Shown here: piece by piece, positions 19,609 to 27,764 of the stretch | Numbering within the stretch: position 1 is the stretch's first letter | Layout of the letters: every line of letters begins with the position of its first letter | DNA from: Thioclava nitratireducens | GTDB taxonomy: Bacteria > Pseudomonadota > Alphaproteobacteria > Rhodobacterales > Rhodobacteraceae | Length of the DNA stretch: 64,000 bases | Reading direction: 5' to 3' | Assembly: GCF_001940525.2 (NCBI RefSeq) | Contig: NZ_CP019438.1 | Coordinates: 1-64,000, forward strand | Notes under the pieces: model-generated | What the model was told of the DNA's origin: nothing | What the model saw: the letters and a program-made list of their open reading frames with translations, nothing else | The model's database searches: none | Position numbers and translations under genes: made by a program

Positions 19609-20603
19609 GCCTTGCCGAATTGATCTGCCCCGCAGGGACACCTGCCGCCCTGCGGACCGCCGTGGATGCCGGAGCGGACGCTGTCTATTGCGGCTTTCAG
19701 GATGCCACCAACGCGCGCAATTTTCCGGGGCTGAACTTCACGCCTGACGAATTGGCCGCATCGGTGGCCTATGCCCACGAGCGCGGCACGAAGGTTCTGC
19801 TGGCGCTCAACACCTATCCGCCCGCGGGCAAGGTGGACCTCTGGCGGCAGGCCGCCGAAACCGGCGCCCTGCTTGGCGTCGACGCCTTCATTGTCGCGGA
19901 CATGGGTGTGGCCGATTACATCGCGCGCACCTATCCGGAAATCCGTCTGCATCTGTCGGTTCAGGCCGCGGCCTCCAGCCCCGAAGCAATCCGCTATTAT
20001 TGCGAAAATTTCGGCGTCAAGCGTGTGGTTCTGCCGCGCATCCTCACGATCCCGGAGATCCGGCAGATCCGGAAGGAAATCCCCTGCGAGATCGAGACTT
20101 TCATCTTCGGCAATCATGGTTTGATGGTCGAGGGGCGGTGCAGCCTGACCAATTATCTCACGGGCCAATCGACCAACATGGACGGGGTCTGTTCGCCCGC
20201 GTCGGATGTCGATTACGTCCGTGAACCGGACGGGTCCATGTCCTCGCAGCTTGCAGGGTTCACAATCGACCGCTTCGGTCCGGATGAAAAAGCGGGTTAC
20301 CCCACCATCTGCAAGGGCCGCTACACCGCCCCTCATCGGCCTGAGGGCTACTACGCCTTCGAGGAGCCCGTGAGCCTGAATCTCTCGCGGCTGCTGCCCG
20401 AGTTGATCGACGCGGGTGTCCACGCGTTCAAGATCGAAGGCCGGCAGAGGTCGAAGAGCTACGTGCGGGGGGTCGTGAGCGCTTTTCGCGCGGCGGTGGA
20501 CGACATCCGCGCCGGACGCGAGGCCAACATGGCTGATCTTGTCGCCCTCACGGAAGGGCAGAAACAGACACAAGGTGCCTTCCAGACCAAGAAATGGCGG
20601 TGA
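19605..20603 (+). CDS. ubiU: UbiU, U32-family O2-independent ubiquinone hydroxylation subunit
   Basis: 332 residues. UbiU and UbiV form an iron-sulfur complex that hydroxylates the ubiquinone ring without oxygen, using prephenate as oxygen donor. Compared with the four cluster cysteines of E. coli UbiU (169, 176, 193, 232), positions 179, 196 and 236 are conserved (GRC, GVCSP, ICKGRY), but the first is Gly172 in FGNHGLMVEGRC. His171 and Cys161 are nearby candidates for a replacement ligand. Everything else, including spacing, is standard. Four bp separate it from ubiV. Confidence 0.93.
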   Translation: MSLAELICPAGTPAALRTAVDAGADAVYCGFQDATNARNFPGLNFTPDELAASVAYAHERGTKVLLALNTYPPAGKVDLWRQAAETGALLGVDAFIVADMGVADYIARTYPEIRLHLSVQAAASSPEAIRYYCENFGVKRVVLPRILTIPEIRQIRKEIPCEIETFIFGNHGLMVEGRCSLTNYLTGQSTNMDGVCSPASDVDYVREPDGSMSSQLAGFTIDRFGPDEKAGYPTICKGRYTAPHRPEGYYAFEEPVSLNLSRLLPELIDAGVHAFKIEGRQRSKSYVRGVVSAFRAAVDDIRAGREANMADLVALTEGQKQTQGAFQTKKWR

Positions 20604-20607
20604 TCCC

Positions 20608-21519
20608 ATGACGAAACTGACCCTCGGCCCCATCGCTTATCACTGGCCCGCAGATAAACGCCGCGACTTCTATGCGCGCATTGCCGATGAAGCGGCGGTC
20701 GATGAAGTTTACCTGGGCGAAGTGATTTGCTCCAAGCGCGCGCCCTTCCACGAGGCCGACTTGCCCACCATCATCGATCGGCTGGAACGGGCGGGCAAAC
20801 GAGTGATCCTGTCCACGCTGGCGGAGGTCATGCTCAAGCGCGAGCGCAAGGCGACTGGCGATCTCGCCGAGATGGACACGCCCGAGATCGAGATCAACAA
20901 TGCGGCGGGGCTCTTTGTGCGGGGCAAGCGCCCGCATCGTATCGGGCCATTCATGAATGCCTATAATGAGGCCACGATCGCGTGGATGGTCAGGCAGGGC
21001 GCGACCCATGTCTGCCTTCCGTCAGAGATGCCGGCTTCGGCCATCGCCGTTGCGGCGGGCGCCGCGCACAAGCTCGGGCTCGGTGTCGAGGTGCAGGTGT
21101 TCGGTCGTGCCTCACTTGCCGTCTCGGCGCGCTGCTACCACGCCCGCGCTCACGGCCGGACCAAGGACAACTGCCAGTTCATCTGCGAGGCGGACCTTGA
21201 TGGAATGCCCCTGCGCACCCGCGACGACAAGCCTATCTTGCGGGTGAATGGCATCCAGACCCTTTCGGAAAGCTATATCGACCTCCTGCCAGAAATTGCG
21301 CGGCTCGTGGCCGACGGGGTCAGTCATCTGCGGTTGATGCCGCAGACGGTAGACATGGTCGCCGTGGCCAAAGTATTTCGCGACGCTCTCGACGCGCGAG
21401 TGCCCCTTGCGGAAGCCGAGGCGCGCCTTGCCACCCTGTGCGGGGAGGTCGGACTAAGTAACGGCTTCTATCACGGCGAAGCTGGGTATCGTCGGATCGC
21501 CATGGCAGCGACGGCCTGA
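20608..21519 (+). CDS. ubiV: UbiV, U32-family partner of UbiU
   Basis: 303 residues from the ATG at 20608; upstream in-frame codons overlap ubiU and are not used. All four cluster cysteines are in place: C41 (GEVICSKR), C176, C189 and C193 (ARCYHARAHGRTKDNCQFIC), matching 39/180/193/197 spacing in E. coli. Last gene of ubiTUV. No obvious T-run terminator; a small CGCGAA-A-TTCGCG hairpin follows 20 bp on. Confidence 0.95.
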   Translation: MTKLTLGPIAYHWPADKRRDFYARIADEAAVDEVYLGEVICSKRAPFHEADLPTIIDRLERAGKRVILSTLAEVMLKRERKATGDLAEMDTPEIEINNAAGLFVRGKRPHRIGPFMNAYNEATIAWMVRQGATHVCLPSEMPASAIAVAAGAAHKLGLGVEVQVFGRASLAVSARCYHARAHGRTKDNCQFICEADLDGMPLRTRDDKPILRVNGIQTLSESYIDLLPEIARLVADGVSHLRLMPQTVDMVAVAKVFRDALDARVPLAEAEARLATLCGEVGLSNGFYHGEAGYRRIAMAATA

Positions 21520-21665
21520 TGCCCGCACCTCTCGTCGCGAAATTCGCGCAACGGGGGTTGTCCATTCGGACCGGCTCACATCAGGTTGTTCGAGGAGCAG
21601 AGCGCATCAGGCGAGCGTTGCATATGCAGGCTCGATGGTCGTTACCGAACAGACCAGCAGGCTCC

Positions 21666-21935
21666 CTATAGCCCCAGTGGCGCGAGATAGAGCACCAGCA
21701 ACAGGAGGCACACGCCTGTCAGCGCCACATCGAAGCCGCGCCGCCAAGCGGGCGCCTGCACCAATCCCAGATATTTTCCGAGGATGATCCGCGCCTTTTG
21801 CCAGGCAAGTGCCATCACGACCACCGCTGCCGCCACTGGCCACGTGGCCCAGACCCCCGAGAATGAAAGCAAGGACGAGCCAAGGGTGAGGAGAACAAGC
21901 GTGCCGAGGGCGATATAGAGGGACCGGCGTGTCAT
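21666..21935 (-). CDS. norF: NorF-like small membrane protein
   Basis: 89 residues, three hydrophobic helices (IALGTLVLLTLGSSLLSF; VAAAVVVMALAWQKARIIL; ALTGVCLLLLVLYLAPLGL), the size and layout of cytochrome oxidase subunit IV/NorF proteins. Start ATG at 21935 overlaps the norE stop (ATGA). NorE/NorF assist NO reductase NorCB in denitrifiers; norCB itself is not in this window. Confidence 0.8.
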   Translation of the reverse strand: MTRRSLYIALGTLVLLTLGSSLLSFSGVWATWPVAAAVVVMALAWQKARIILGKYLGLVQAPAWRRGFDVALTGVCLLLLVLYLAPLGL

Positions 21936-22486
21936 TGCAGGAGATAGACCACTGGAAAGAGCAGCACCCAGATCAGATCGACCATGTGCCAGAACGCGGT
22001 CGCATCCTCGATATTTCCCACATGATCGCGCCACGCCACCAGCAGCAGCAGGATGACGCCGGCTGCGACATGCGCGGCGTGAAATCCGGTCAGCAGGAAG
22101 TAGAAATTGAAGAAAGGATGCGTGTCCCAGACAATGCCTTGCGCCGCCTTGGACGCGAATTCGGCGCCCTTGATCCAGAGAAATGCCGCGCCGAGCAAAG
22201 CGGCACACACAAGAGAAACGCGTGCGCCGCCACGCCTGCGCGATTGCCTTAGATTCAACGCCAGGGCAGCGAAAAAGCCGCTCGTCAGCAAGATAATCGT
22301 GTTGGTCGCAGCGGCAGTCCGGTCCAGCGCATTCTGCGCCTCGGCAAAGCCCGTCGGATCCGTGATCCGCACCGACAAGAAAACGATCAACCCCGCCCCG
22401 AAAACCAGCAATTCGCTGATAATGAGAACCCACATCAAAAGATCGCCGGGCAAATCGTCCAATGCAGTTCGGGTTTGATCCGTCAT
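21932..22486 (-). CDS. norE: NorE-like cytochrome c oxidase subunit III family protein
   Basis: 184 residues, five helices, with the subunit III signature FYFLLTGFHAAHVAAGVILL. NorE is encoded in nor operons and improves NO reductase activity. Here it pairs only with norF and is divergent from hemN; the NsrR-like box at 22575-22597 lies 89 bp upstream, suggesting NO-dependent induction. Confidence 0.87.
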   Translation of the reverse strand: MTDQTRTALDDLPGDLLMWVLIISELLVFGAGLIVFLSVRITDPTGFAEAQNALDRTAAATNTIILLTSGFFAALALNLRQSRRRGGARVSLVCAALLGAAFLWIKGAEFASKAAQGIVWDTHPFFNFYFLLTGFHAAHVAAGVILLLLVAWRDHVGNIEDATAFWHMVDLIWVLLFPVVYLLQ

Positions 22487-22574
22487 TCAGCAAGACCTTT
22501 GCAAGAGCCTTCGGCCCGTCACGACTCAATCGGCTTCAACCTTCGTCGCCATGATCTCTCCCTGCACTATTTGA

Positions 22575-22597
22575 ATGCGCATTGTAAATACCAATTA
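22575..22597 (+). promoter_or_regulatory. NsrR-like box 3 (norE/hemN)
   Basis: Half-sites AATGCGCATTG and AAATACCAATT with one base between, nearly identical to the boxes at 18937 and 18970. Sits between divergent norE and hemN. Confidence 0.72.
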
Positions 22598-22689
22598 CCG
22601 CACACAAGATGACTCGATGCCCTTCTGTCAATTTCACGGTCGAACGAGGGGACCTGTGCGGCCACCGGCTGCGTCGTCGCAAATTTAGT

Positions 22690-22703
22690 TTGAGCCACAG
22701 CAA
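22690..22703 (+). promoter_or_regulatory. weak FNR-type site upstream of hemN
   Basis: TTGAG-CCAC-AGCAA, two mismatches from TTGAT-N4-ATCAA, 33 bp before the hemN ATG. FNR control of hemN is common in this group, but the match is imperfect and the site is close to the start. Confidence 0.35.
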
Positions 22704-22736
22704 AGAAGCCCGCTTCTGTCTGTCTGATAAGAGGGC

Positions 22737-24092
22737 ATGGAACACACAGAAACACTTCGGGCCCTTGGCCTCTTCGATGCGCGCGTGCCGCGTTACACGT
22801 CCTACCCGACTGCGGCGGCCTTTGCGCCCGACACAGGCGCGTCCTTTCAACGCCATGCGCTTGAACGGTTGGACCCGAGCGAGCCTGTGTCAGTCTACAT
22901 GCACATCCCGTTTTGCGAGCGTCTTTGCTGGTTCTGCGCCTGTCACACACAAGGCACGAGAACCCTTGGCCCGGTGGAAAGCTATATCGAGGCGCTTGAG
23001 GCAGAGCTCGAAATGGTGCGCGCCATCATACCGAACGGCCTGAAAATGGGCCGCCTTCACTGGGGTGGCGGAACGCCTACCATCCTGCCGCCGGAATTGA
23101 TTCATCGTCTCTCGGCATCGATACGCCGTGTGTTTCCACCAGCTCAGGAGTTCGAGTTCTCGGTGGAGATTGACCCGACCATGGTCGATCGCGCGAAGAT
23201 CGAAGCTCTCGCCTCCGAGGGCATGAACCGCGCGTCGATCGGCATTCAGGATTTCGATCCCGAAGTCCAAAAAGCCATCGGTCGCCTGCAACCGTTCGAA
23301 ACCACACGCGCGTGCGTCGAAGACTTGCGTGCAGCCGGCATCGCCTCTCTCAACACCGATCTGGTCTATGGCCTCCCGCACCAGAGCCTCGCACGCATCG
23401 AAGATACGATCGAAAAGGTTCTCACCTTTACGCCGGACCGCGTTGCGCTCTTTGGTTACGCGCATGTGCCTTGGGTTTCAAAACGGCAAAAGCTGATCGA
23501 CGAAGACGCGCTGCCGGACGATCTGGCGCGCTACCACCTCGCCACGCGCGCCGGAGAACTGTTTGTCGCGGCTGGCCTCACAGCTATCGGCATCGACCAT
23601 TTCGCGCACCCCGGCGACACTCTGACGGCGGCGCTCGAAGCCGGACGGCTGCGTCGCAATTTCCAAGGATACACGACCGACACATGCAGCACTCTCATAG
23701 GGCTTGGGGCATCGTCGATTTCGCGCTTTTCGGAAGGTTATATCCAGAATGCGCCCGCAACCGCGGCTTATCAGCAGCGGATTGCAACCGGTGTTTTTCC
23801 GGGCGCTCGTGGCTACCAGTTAAGCCCCGAAGACCAGTTGCGCGCTCGGGCGATCGAGGAGTTGATGTGTCGGTTCGCAGTGGATCTTGACGATTTGAGC
23901 CAGGAGTTCGGCACCGATGCCCAGAAGCTGCTACCGTGCCTGACGGAAATGGCCACGCGCTTCGCGCCATTCGCAAGGCTTACGGGAAAGCGCATCAGCA
24001 TTGCACCGGAAGGTCGACCGTTAACACGGATGATTGCTTCGGTTTTCGATCAGCATGTGCCGGAGGGTGTGCGCTATTCGCGCGCGTCGTAA
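22737..24092 (+). CDS. hemN: oxygen-independent coproporphyrinogen III oxidase
   Basis: 451 residues, true HemN length. Radical-SAM cysteines C60-x3-C64-x2-C67 (CERLCWFC) plus the extra Cys69 typical of HemN rather than HemW, then HWGGGTPT, and the C-terminal HemN domain (ARAIEELMCRFAVD). Converts coproporphyrinogen III to protoporphyrinogen IX without O2, so it supplies haem for the anaerobic respiratory genes around it. Upstream: NsrR-like box and weak FNR-type site. Confidence 0.97.
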   Translation: MEHTETLRALGLFDARVPRYTSYPTAAAFAPDTGASFQRHALERLDPSEPVSVYMHIPFCERLCWFCACHTQGTRTLGPVESYIEALEAELEMVRAIIPNGLKMGRLHWGGGTPTILPPELIHRLSASIRRVFPPAQEFEFSVEIDPTMVDRAKIEALASEGMNRASIGIQDFDPEVQKAIGRLQPFETTRACVEDLRAAGIASLNTDLVYGLPHQSLARIEDTIEKVLTFTPDRVALFGYAHVPWVSKRQKLIDEDALPDDLARYHLATRAGELFVAAGLTAIGIDHFAHPGDTLTAALEAGRLRRNFQGYTTDTCSTLIGLGASSISRFSEGYIQNAPATAAYQQRIATGVFPGARGYQLSPEDQLRARAIEELMCRFAVDLDDLSQEFGTDAQKLLPCLTEMATRFAPFARLTGKRISIAPEGRPLTRMIASVFDQHVPEGVRYSRAS

Positions 24093-24281
24093 AATGCCTG
24101 AGAGTCCTAGACGCCCTTGCGGGCAGGCTAAGACGCCCTCGCATCCCGAAGGCGGGCTAACCTTCTCTGCCGATCGGCCGAGCCGGATTTCAAGCGATCT
24201 CCCGATGTGGCCGTCGGGGTCTGCGACGTAGCCTCAAATGCCACTTGTTAGCCGCCGGGATGAGGGGTCCTCAAAGTTCCC

Positions 24282-24800
24282 TCAAGTTCCGACAAGATCG
24301 CGCGCGTCGTCAAACCAGTTGCTGATCGCATCAATTGAGAACGGAAGGCGGCACCCGTATCCGCCCGTAAACGCGTCATAGGCGGGCCCGTTCAGACCGT
24401 TGATGCCGACGAGGACGGGAATGCCCCGCGAGATCGCCTCCGCGATAACCGGGCGAAACCCGCGTCCTTGGGCTTCCATTTTGCCGAACTTGTTCACCAC
24501 GAGCAGATCGGCCCCGTCGGCGAGACTGCGCGACACCGCCGCGACGGAGGTCTCGAGCGCGGCGGGATCAAGACGGCATCCGCGAGATCCCGCGCCGAGG
24601 GCCTGAGAAATCGACAGAACGGGTCCATTGGGCAGGACCTGGATGTCCATGTCGCAAGCGTGGCTTTGGGGTCGATCGATATTGACCTGCACAACGCCAC
24701 ACACGCGAAGTCCTCGCGAAATCGTCTGTCGCGCAAATCGCGCCATCAGGAAGTCCGCGTCGCCCCGACCGGAGCTTTCGATAGCGGCAATGGGAAACAT
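24282..24800 (-). CDS. DUF2478 family protein (molybdenum-linked NTPase-like)
   Basis: 172 residues. DUF2478 proteins resemble small P-loop NTPases and usually sit beside molybdate transport or molybdoenzyme genes; the reaction is unknown. Here the N-terminal loop is degenerate (ESSGRGDADF). LLVVNKFGKMEAQGRGFRP and GIPVLVGI are the family landmarks. Last gene of the nar transcription unit, 16 bp after carbonic anhydrase, which suggests a role in Mo-cofactor supply for NarG. The 189 bp between it and hemN hold no gene. Confidence 0.82.
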   Translation of the reverse strand: MFPIAAIESSGRGDADFLMARFARQTISRGLRVCGVVQVNIDRPQSHACDMDIQVLPNGPVLSISQALGAGSRGCRLDPAALETSVAAVSRSLADGADLLVVNKFGKMEAQGRGFRPVIAEAISRGIPVLVGINGLNGPAYDAFTGGYGCRLPFSIDAISNWFDDARDLVGT

Positions 24801-24816
24801 CTTTTGTCCTTTCCGT

Positions 24817-25455
24817 TCAATCCGCTGCAGCGCTTAGGTGCGGAACATCCTCACCGAAAACACTGGCGCGGGTGATCGTGCAGTCAAGATCGGCAAGCAC
24901 GCCGTCCTTGAGGCCATAGATTAGTCCGTGAACCTTGACTGGCTCGCCGGCGGCCCAAGCGCGCTGAAGTATTGGTGTCTCAGCGATACGCCGCACGCCC
25001 TCGATCACATTGAGCTCCGCCAGCCTGTCGCGTCGGGCCTCGATCTCGGCCAGTTGGCCAAGATCGATCGCGTAAGCGCGCGCCAGGCGACGAATGGGCT
25101 CGAGCCAGTGATCTGTCAGACCGCCCAGCATATCCTCGGTCGCCGCCTTGACCCCACCGCAGCCGTAATGGCCGCAGACGATTATCTCACGGATACCGAG
25201 GCTTTCGACGGCGAATTCGAGTGCGCTCAGCAGGTTCATGTCCGAGGAATGCACGACGTTGGCGACATTACGGTGGACGAAGACCTCGCCGGGATCGAGC
25301 CCGGCCACGACATTCGCAGGCACACGGCTGTCTGCGCAGCCGACCCAGAAAAACTCCGGGTTCTGGCGCGTCGCGAGACGCGAGAAGTAACTCGGCTCTT
25401 CGGCCTTGCGGCGTTCCGACCAGGTGCGGTTGCGCTTGAAGAGGTCACTCAGCAT
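24817..25455 (-). CDS. beta-class carbonic anhydrase
   Basis: 212 residues from the ATG at 25455. Zinc ligands and active-site pair are visible: C40, D42, R44 (GCADSR), H96 and C99 (CGHYGCGG). Interconverts CO2 and bicarbonate. Its position inside the nar operon, 10 bp after the PPIase and 16 bp before DUF2478, is unusual; it may buffer pH or supply bicarbonate during nitrate respiration (inference). Confidence 0.96.
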   Translation of the reverse strand: MLSDLFKRNRTWSERRKAEEPSYFSRLATRQNPEFFWVGCADSRVPANVVAGLDPGEVFVHRNVANVVHSSDMNLLSALEFAVESLGIREIIVCGHYGCGGVKAATEDMLGGLTDHWLEPIRRLARAYAIDLGQLAEIEARRDRLAELNVIEGVRRIAETPILQRAWAAGEPVKVHGLIYGLKDGVLADLDCTITRASVFGEDVPHLSAAAD

Positions 25456-25465
25456 CGCGTTCGCC

Positions 25466-26260
25466 TTATGCCGCCAGCTCGACGCCGGAGACCTCCGCCC
25501 GGGCGGCCAAATCGCCAACGAAGCCGCGCACGGCGTGGGTCCATGCCGCCTTCTCCATCGCTTCGGCAATGCGCGGACGCACGGTCTCGTAGGGCAGCGG
25601 TGCACCTTCGGCCGCTGCATCGAGCCGGATTACGTGCCAGCCGAAGCGGCTCAGCACCGGCTCGGCGGTGATCTCCTCTTCGCGAAGTGCACGCAGGGCC
25701 TGCTCGAATTCAGGGACTGTATCGCCGGGCCCGAGCTGGCCGAGGAACCCGCCCTCGCCCCGAGATGAACAATCGCTGTTCTCCTTGGCCAAGCGCGCGA
25801 AGCTTTTCGGGTTTGCCACCGCCTCTTTCGCCAGAGCGCGCGCGCGGGCGGCTGTCGCCTCGCGCTGAGCCGCGTCGCGCGGGTCGCAAGCGATCAGGAT
25901 ATGGGCGGCTTCCCAGAGCGGCGGCGCGCGGAAACGGGTCGGGTCCCGCTCCCACTCGGCGCGGATCGCCTCCTCGGAGGGAACGGGAACCTCCACGGCA
26001 TCTTCGAGAAGAGCACGAATGAGTGCCTCGTCCTCGGTCTCGGTTTGTCCCGGGGCGACTTCCTGCGGATCGGCGACAAGCGCACGCCGCGCCGCTTCCT
26101 GCAAGAGCAACGCCCGGATCGCGAGCGCATTTGCGGCCCGACGCCAGGCGATGCCGGGCTTCTTGCTCGGGCCGCTATGGTGTTGGGCTTCCGCGGCGAT
26201 TGCCGCGGAAGGGATCGTCTGGCCGTTCACGACGACGTCGGGGAAGAGCGGTTTGGTCAT
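25466..26260 (-). CDS. parvulin-type peptidyl-prolyl isomerase of the nar operon
   Basis: 264 residues, no signal peptide, so cytoplasmic. N-terminal helical segment (about 1-110), then a PpiC/rotamase domain (about 115-215: AAHILIACDPRD, FARLAKENSDCSSRGEGG, FGWHVIRLD). NifM-like architecture. Genes of this kind follow narI in several Rhodobacteraceae and Pseudomonas-type nar operons and probably help fold the nitrate reductase. Five bp after narI. Confidence 0.92.
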   Translation of the reverse strand: MTKPLFPDVVVNGQTIPSAAIAAEAQHHSGPSKKPGIAWRRAANALAIRALLLQEAARRALVADPQEVAPGQTETEDEALIRALLEDAVEVPVPSEEAIRAEWERDPTRFRAPPLWEAAHILIACDPRDAAQREATAARARALAKEAVANPKSFARLAKENSDCSSRGEGGFLGQLGPGDTVPEFEQALRALREEEITAEPVLSRFGWHVIRLDAAAEGAPLPYETVRPRIAEAMEKAAWTHAVRGFVGDLAARAEVSGVELAA

Positions 26261-26265
26261 GTTAT

Positions 26266-27033
26266 TCACTCCGCAGCCGAGGGTTGCTTCGCCGCGACGA
26301 TGCGCAGTTTCTTGACGACGGTGGCGTCGCGTTCCGGCAGAGCGGATGCGCGACGGGACCGCACGATCTGGTAGCCGGGGCGCAGCAGCAGGTAACGCAG
26401 CGGCGCGAAGATACCCGAGGCGATGTGAACGAGCCGCGTGAACGGGACCAGCAGGAAGATGGTCAGTCCGAGAACGATGTGCAGCTTGAACACGAGCGCC
26501 GCACCCGCGACATAGTCGGCAGCGCCCGGCTGGAAGGTCCAGATCATTTGCACCCAGGTCATGAACTTGACCATCTCGTGACCGTCGGCATGTTGCCAGC
26601 TGACCGGCACTGTTCCGAGCCCGAGCAGCAACTGCACCAAAAGCAGTGCAAGTATGCCGATATCGGCAAAGCTCGACGTCAGACGGATGCGCGGATCGGT
26701 CCAGCGACGATACATGAGCATCCCGCCGCCGATAAGCGCCATCACCCCGGCGATGCCGCCAGCGACCATGGCGAGGATCTGCTTGGCACCATGGCTGACA
26801 TGCAGCATGTCGAAGACCCAGATCGGGGTCAGAAGCCCCACGAGGTGCCCCGCGAAGATCACCAGAACGCCGACGTGGAACAGGATCGATGCGATAACGA
26901 AGTGCCGCCGCCGCAGCATCTGGCTCGACGAGGTTTTCCACGTGAAGGGGTCACGTTCGTAACGGGCGATGGAGCCCAGGAACATCACGGACAGTGCGAT
27001 ATAGGGATAAATCCCGAAGAAAAACGTATTCAT
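26266..27033 (-). CDS. narI: respiratory nitrate reductase gamma subunit (cytochrome b)
   Basis: 255 residues from the ATG at 27033, which has GGAGG six bases upstream; an ATG five codons earlier overlaps the narJ stop and is the alternative. Five membrane helices and histidines for two b haems (FHVGVLVIFAGHLVG; LHIVLGLTIFLL and LVHIASG). Anchors NarGH to the membrane and oxidises quinol on the periplasmic side. Confidence 0.97.
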   Translation of the reverse strand: MNTFFFGIYPYIALSVMFLGSIARYERDPFTWKTSSSQMLRRRHFVIASILFHVGVLVIFAGHLVGLLTPIWVFDMLHVSHGAKQILAMVAGGIAGVMALIGGGMLMYRRWTDPRIRLTSSFADIGILALLLVQLLLGLGTVPVSWQHADGHEMVKFMTWVQMIWTFQPGAADYVAGAALVFKLHIVLGLTIFLLVPFTRLVHIASGIFAPLRYLLLRPGYQIVRSRRASALPERDATVVKKLRIVAAKQPSAAE

Positions 27034-27044
27034 CTGTGCCTCCG

Positions 27045-27764
27045 TCATTCCGCCGCGGTCTTGGCGCGGTGCTGTGTGGGCGAGTCCATTTGCGCGAGCA
27101 TGTCCCGCACTTGCGGGCAGCCGGCATTCGGGTCGGGACCGAAGGTCACCTCGGTTTCTTCCCAGATCTTGTCGATCTCCTCGAGATCAGTGGGGGACGG
27201 ATCGGGCCGCGCGAGGATCTCGGCCACCGCGTCTTTGTCGGCCGTTGCACCGGACATCTGCACGAGGGCCTCGAACACCGCGGCATAGGCGCTTTCGCGT
27301 TTGGCCAGCCGTTCGCCGATCGCGGCGAGGATATGCGCTGCGTCGGCCAGCATATCACTCGCCTCCTGCGCCGGTCGGGTCGACAGAAACTCCAGAAGAA
27401 CCGGCAGGTGGTCGGGCAATTCGGTCGTCGCCGGTTCGAAACCGGCGGCGCGGTAGGTCTCGAGCAGATCGACCATGGCGCCTCCCCGGTCGCGACTCTC
27501 TCCGTGGACATGCTCGAAGAGGTTGAGCGAGAGGCTGCGCGAGCGGTCGAAGAGCATCACATAGGTCTCTTCGAGCGCGTAGATATCGCGTTCGCCGATT
27601 TCCTCGACGAGCGGCCGCAACGCGCGCCGCGCCGCAGCGTTCAACCGGGTTTCGGAGGCGAGAACGCCCCCGATTTCCGGCGCCGCGCGCTGCAGCTCGA
27701 TCGTCGGATAGCTTAACAGGACCGAAAAGGCCTTGAGCGTGCGGTCATTGGGTTGATGCGCCAT
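27045..27764 (-). CDS. narJ: nitrate reductase assembly chaperone (delta subunit)
   Basis: 239 residues. TorD/NarJ-type all-helical chaperone needed for Mo-cofactor insertion into NarG; LFEHVHGESRDRGGAMVDL is the family signature near residue 80. The ATG at 27764 shares a base with the narH stop (TGATG). The in-frame extension upstream belongs to narH. Confidence 0.96.
   Translation of the reverse strand: MAHQPNDRTLKAFSVLLSYPTIELQRAAPEIGGVLASETRLNAAARRALRPLVEEIGERDIYALEETYVMLFDRSRSLSLNLFEHVHGESRDRGGAMVDLLETYRAAGFEPATTELPDHLPVLLEFLSTRPAQEASDMLADAAHILAAIGERLAKRESAYAAVFEALVQMSGATADKDAVAEILARPDPSPTDLEEIDKIWEETEVTFGPDPNAGCPQVRDMLAQMDSPTQHRAKTAAE

Noticed and set aside
18829..19641. 270-codon frame antisense to nsrR-ubiT
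   Set aside because: Covers two good genes and the operator region, no motif.
24093..24281. Possible riboswitch or cobalamin/Moco element between hemN and DUF2478
   Set aside because: Short GC hairpins only; no conserved core recognised and it lies at convergent 3' ends.
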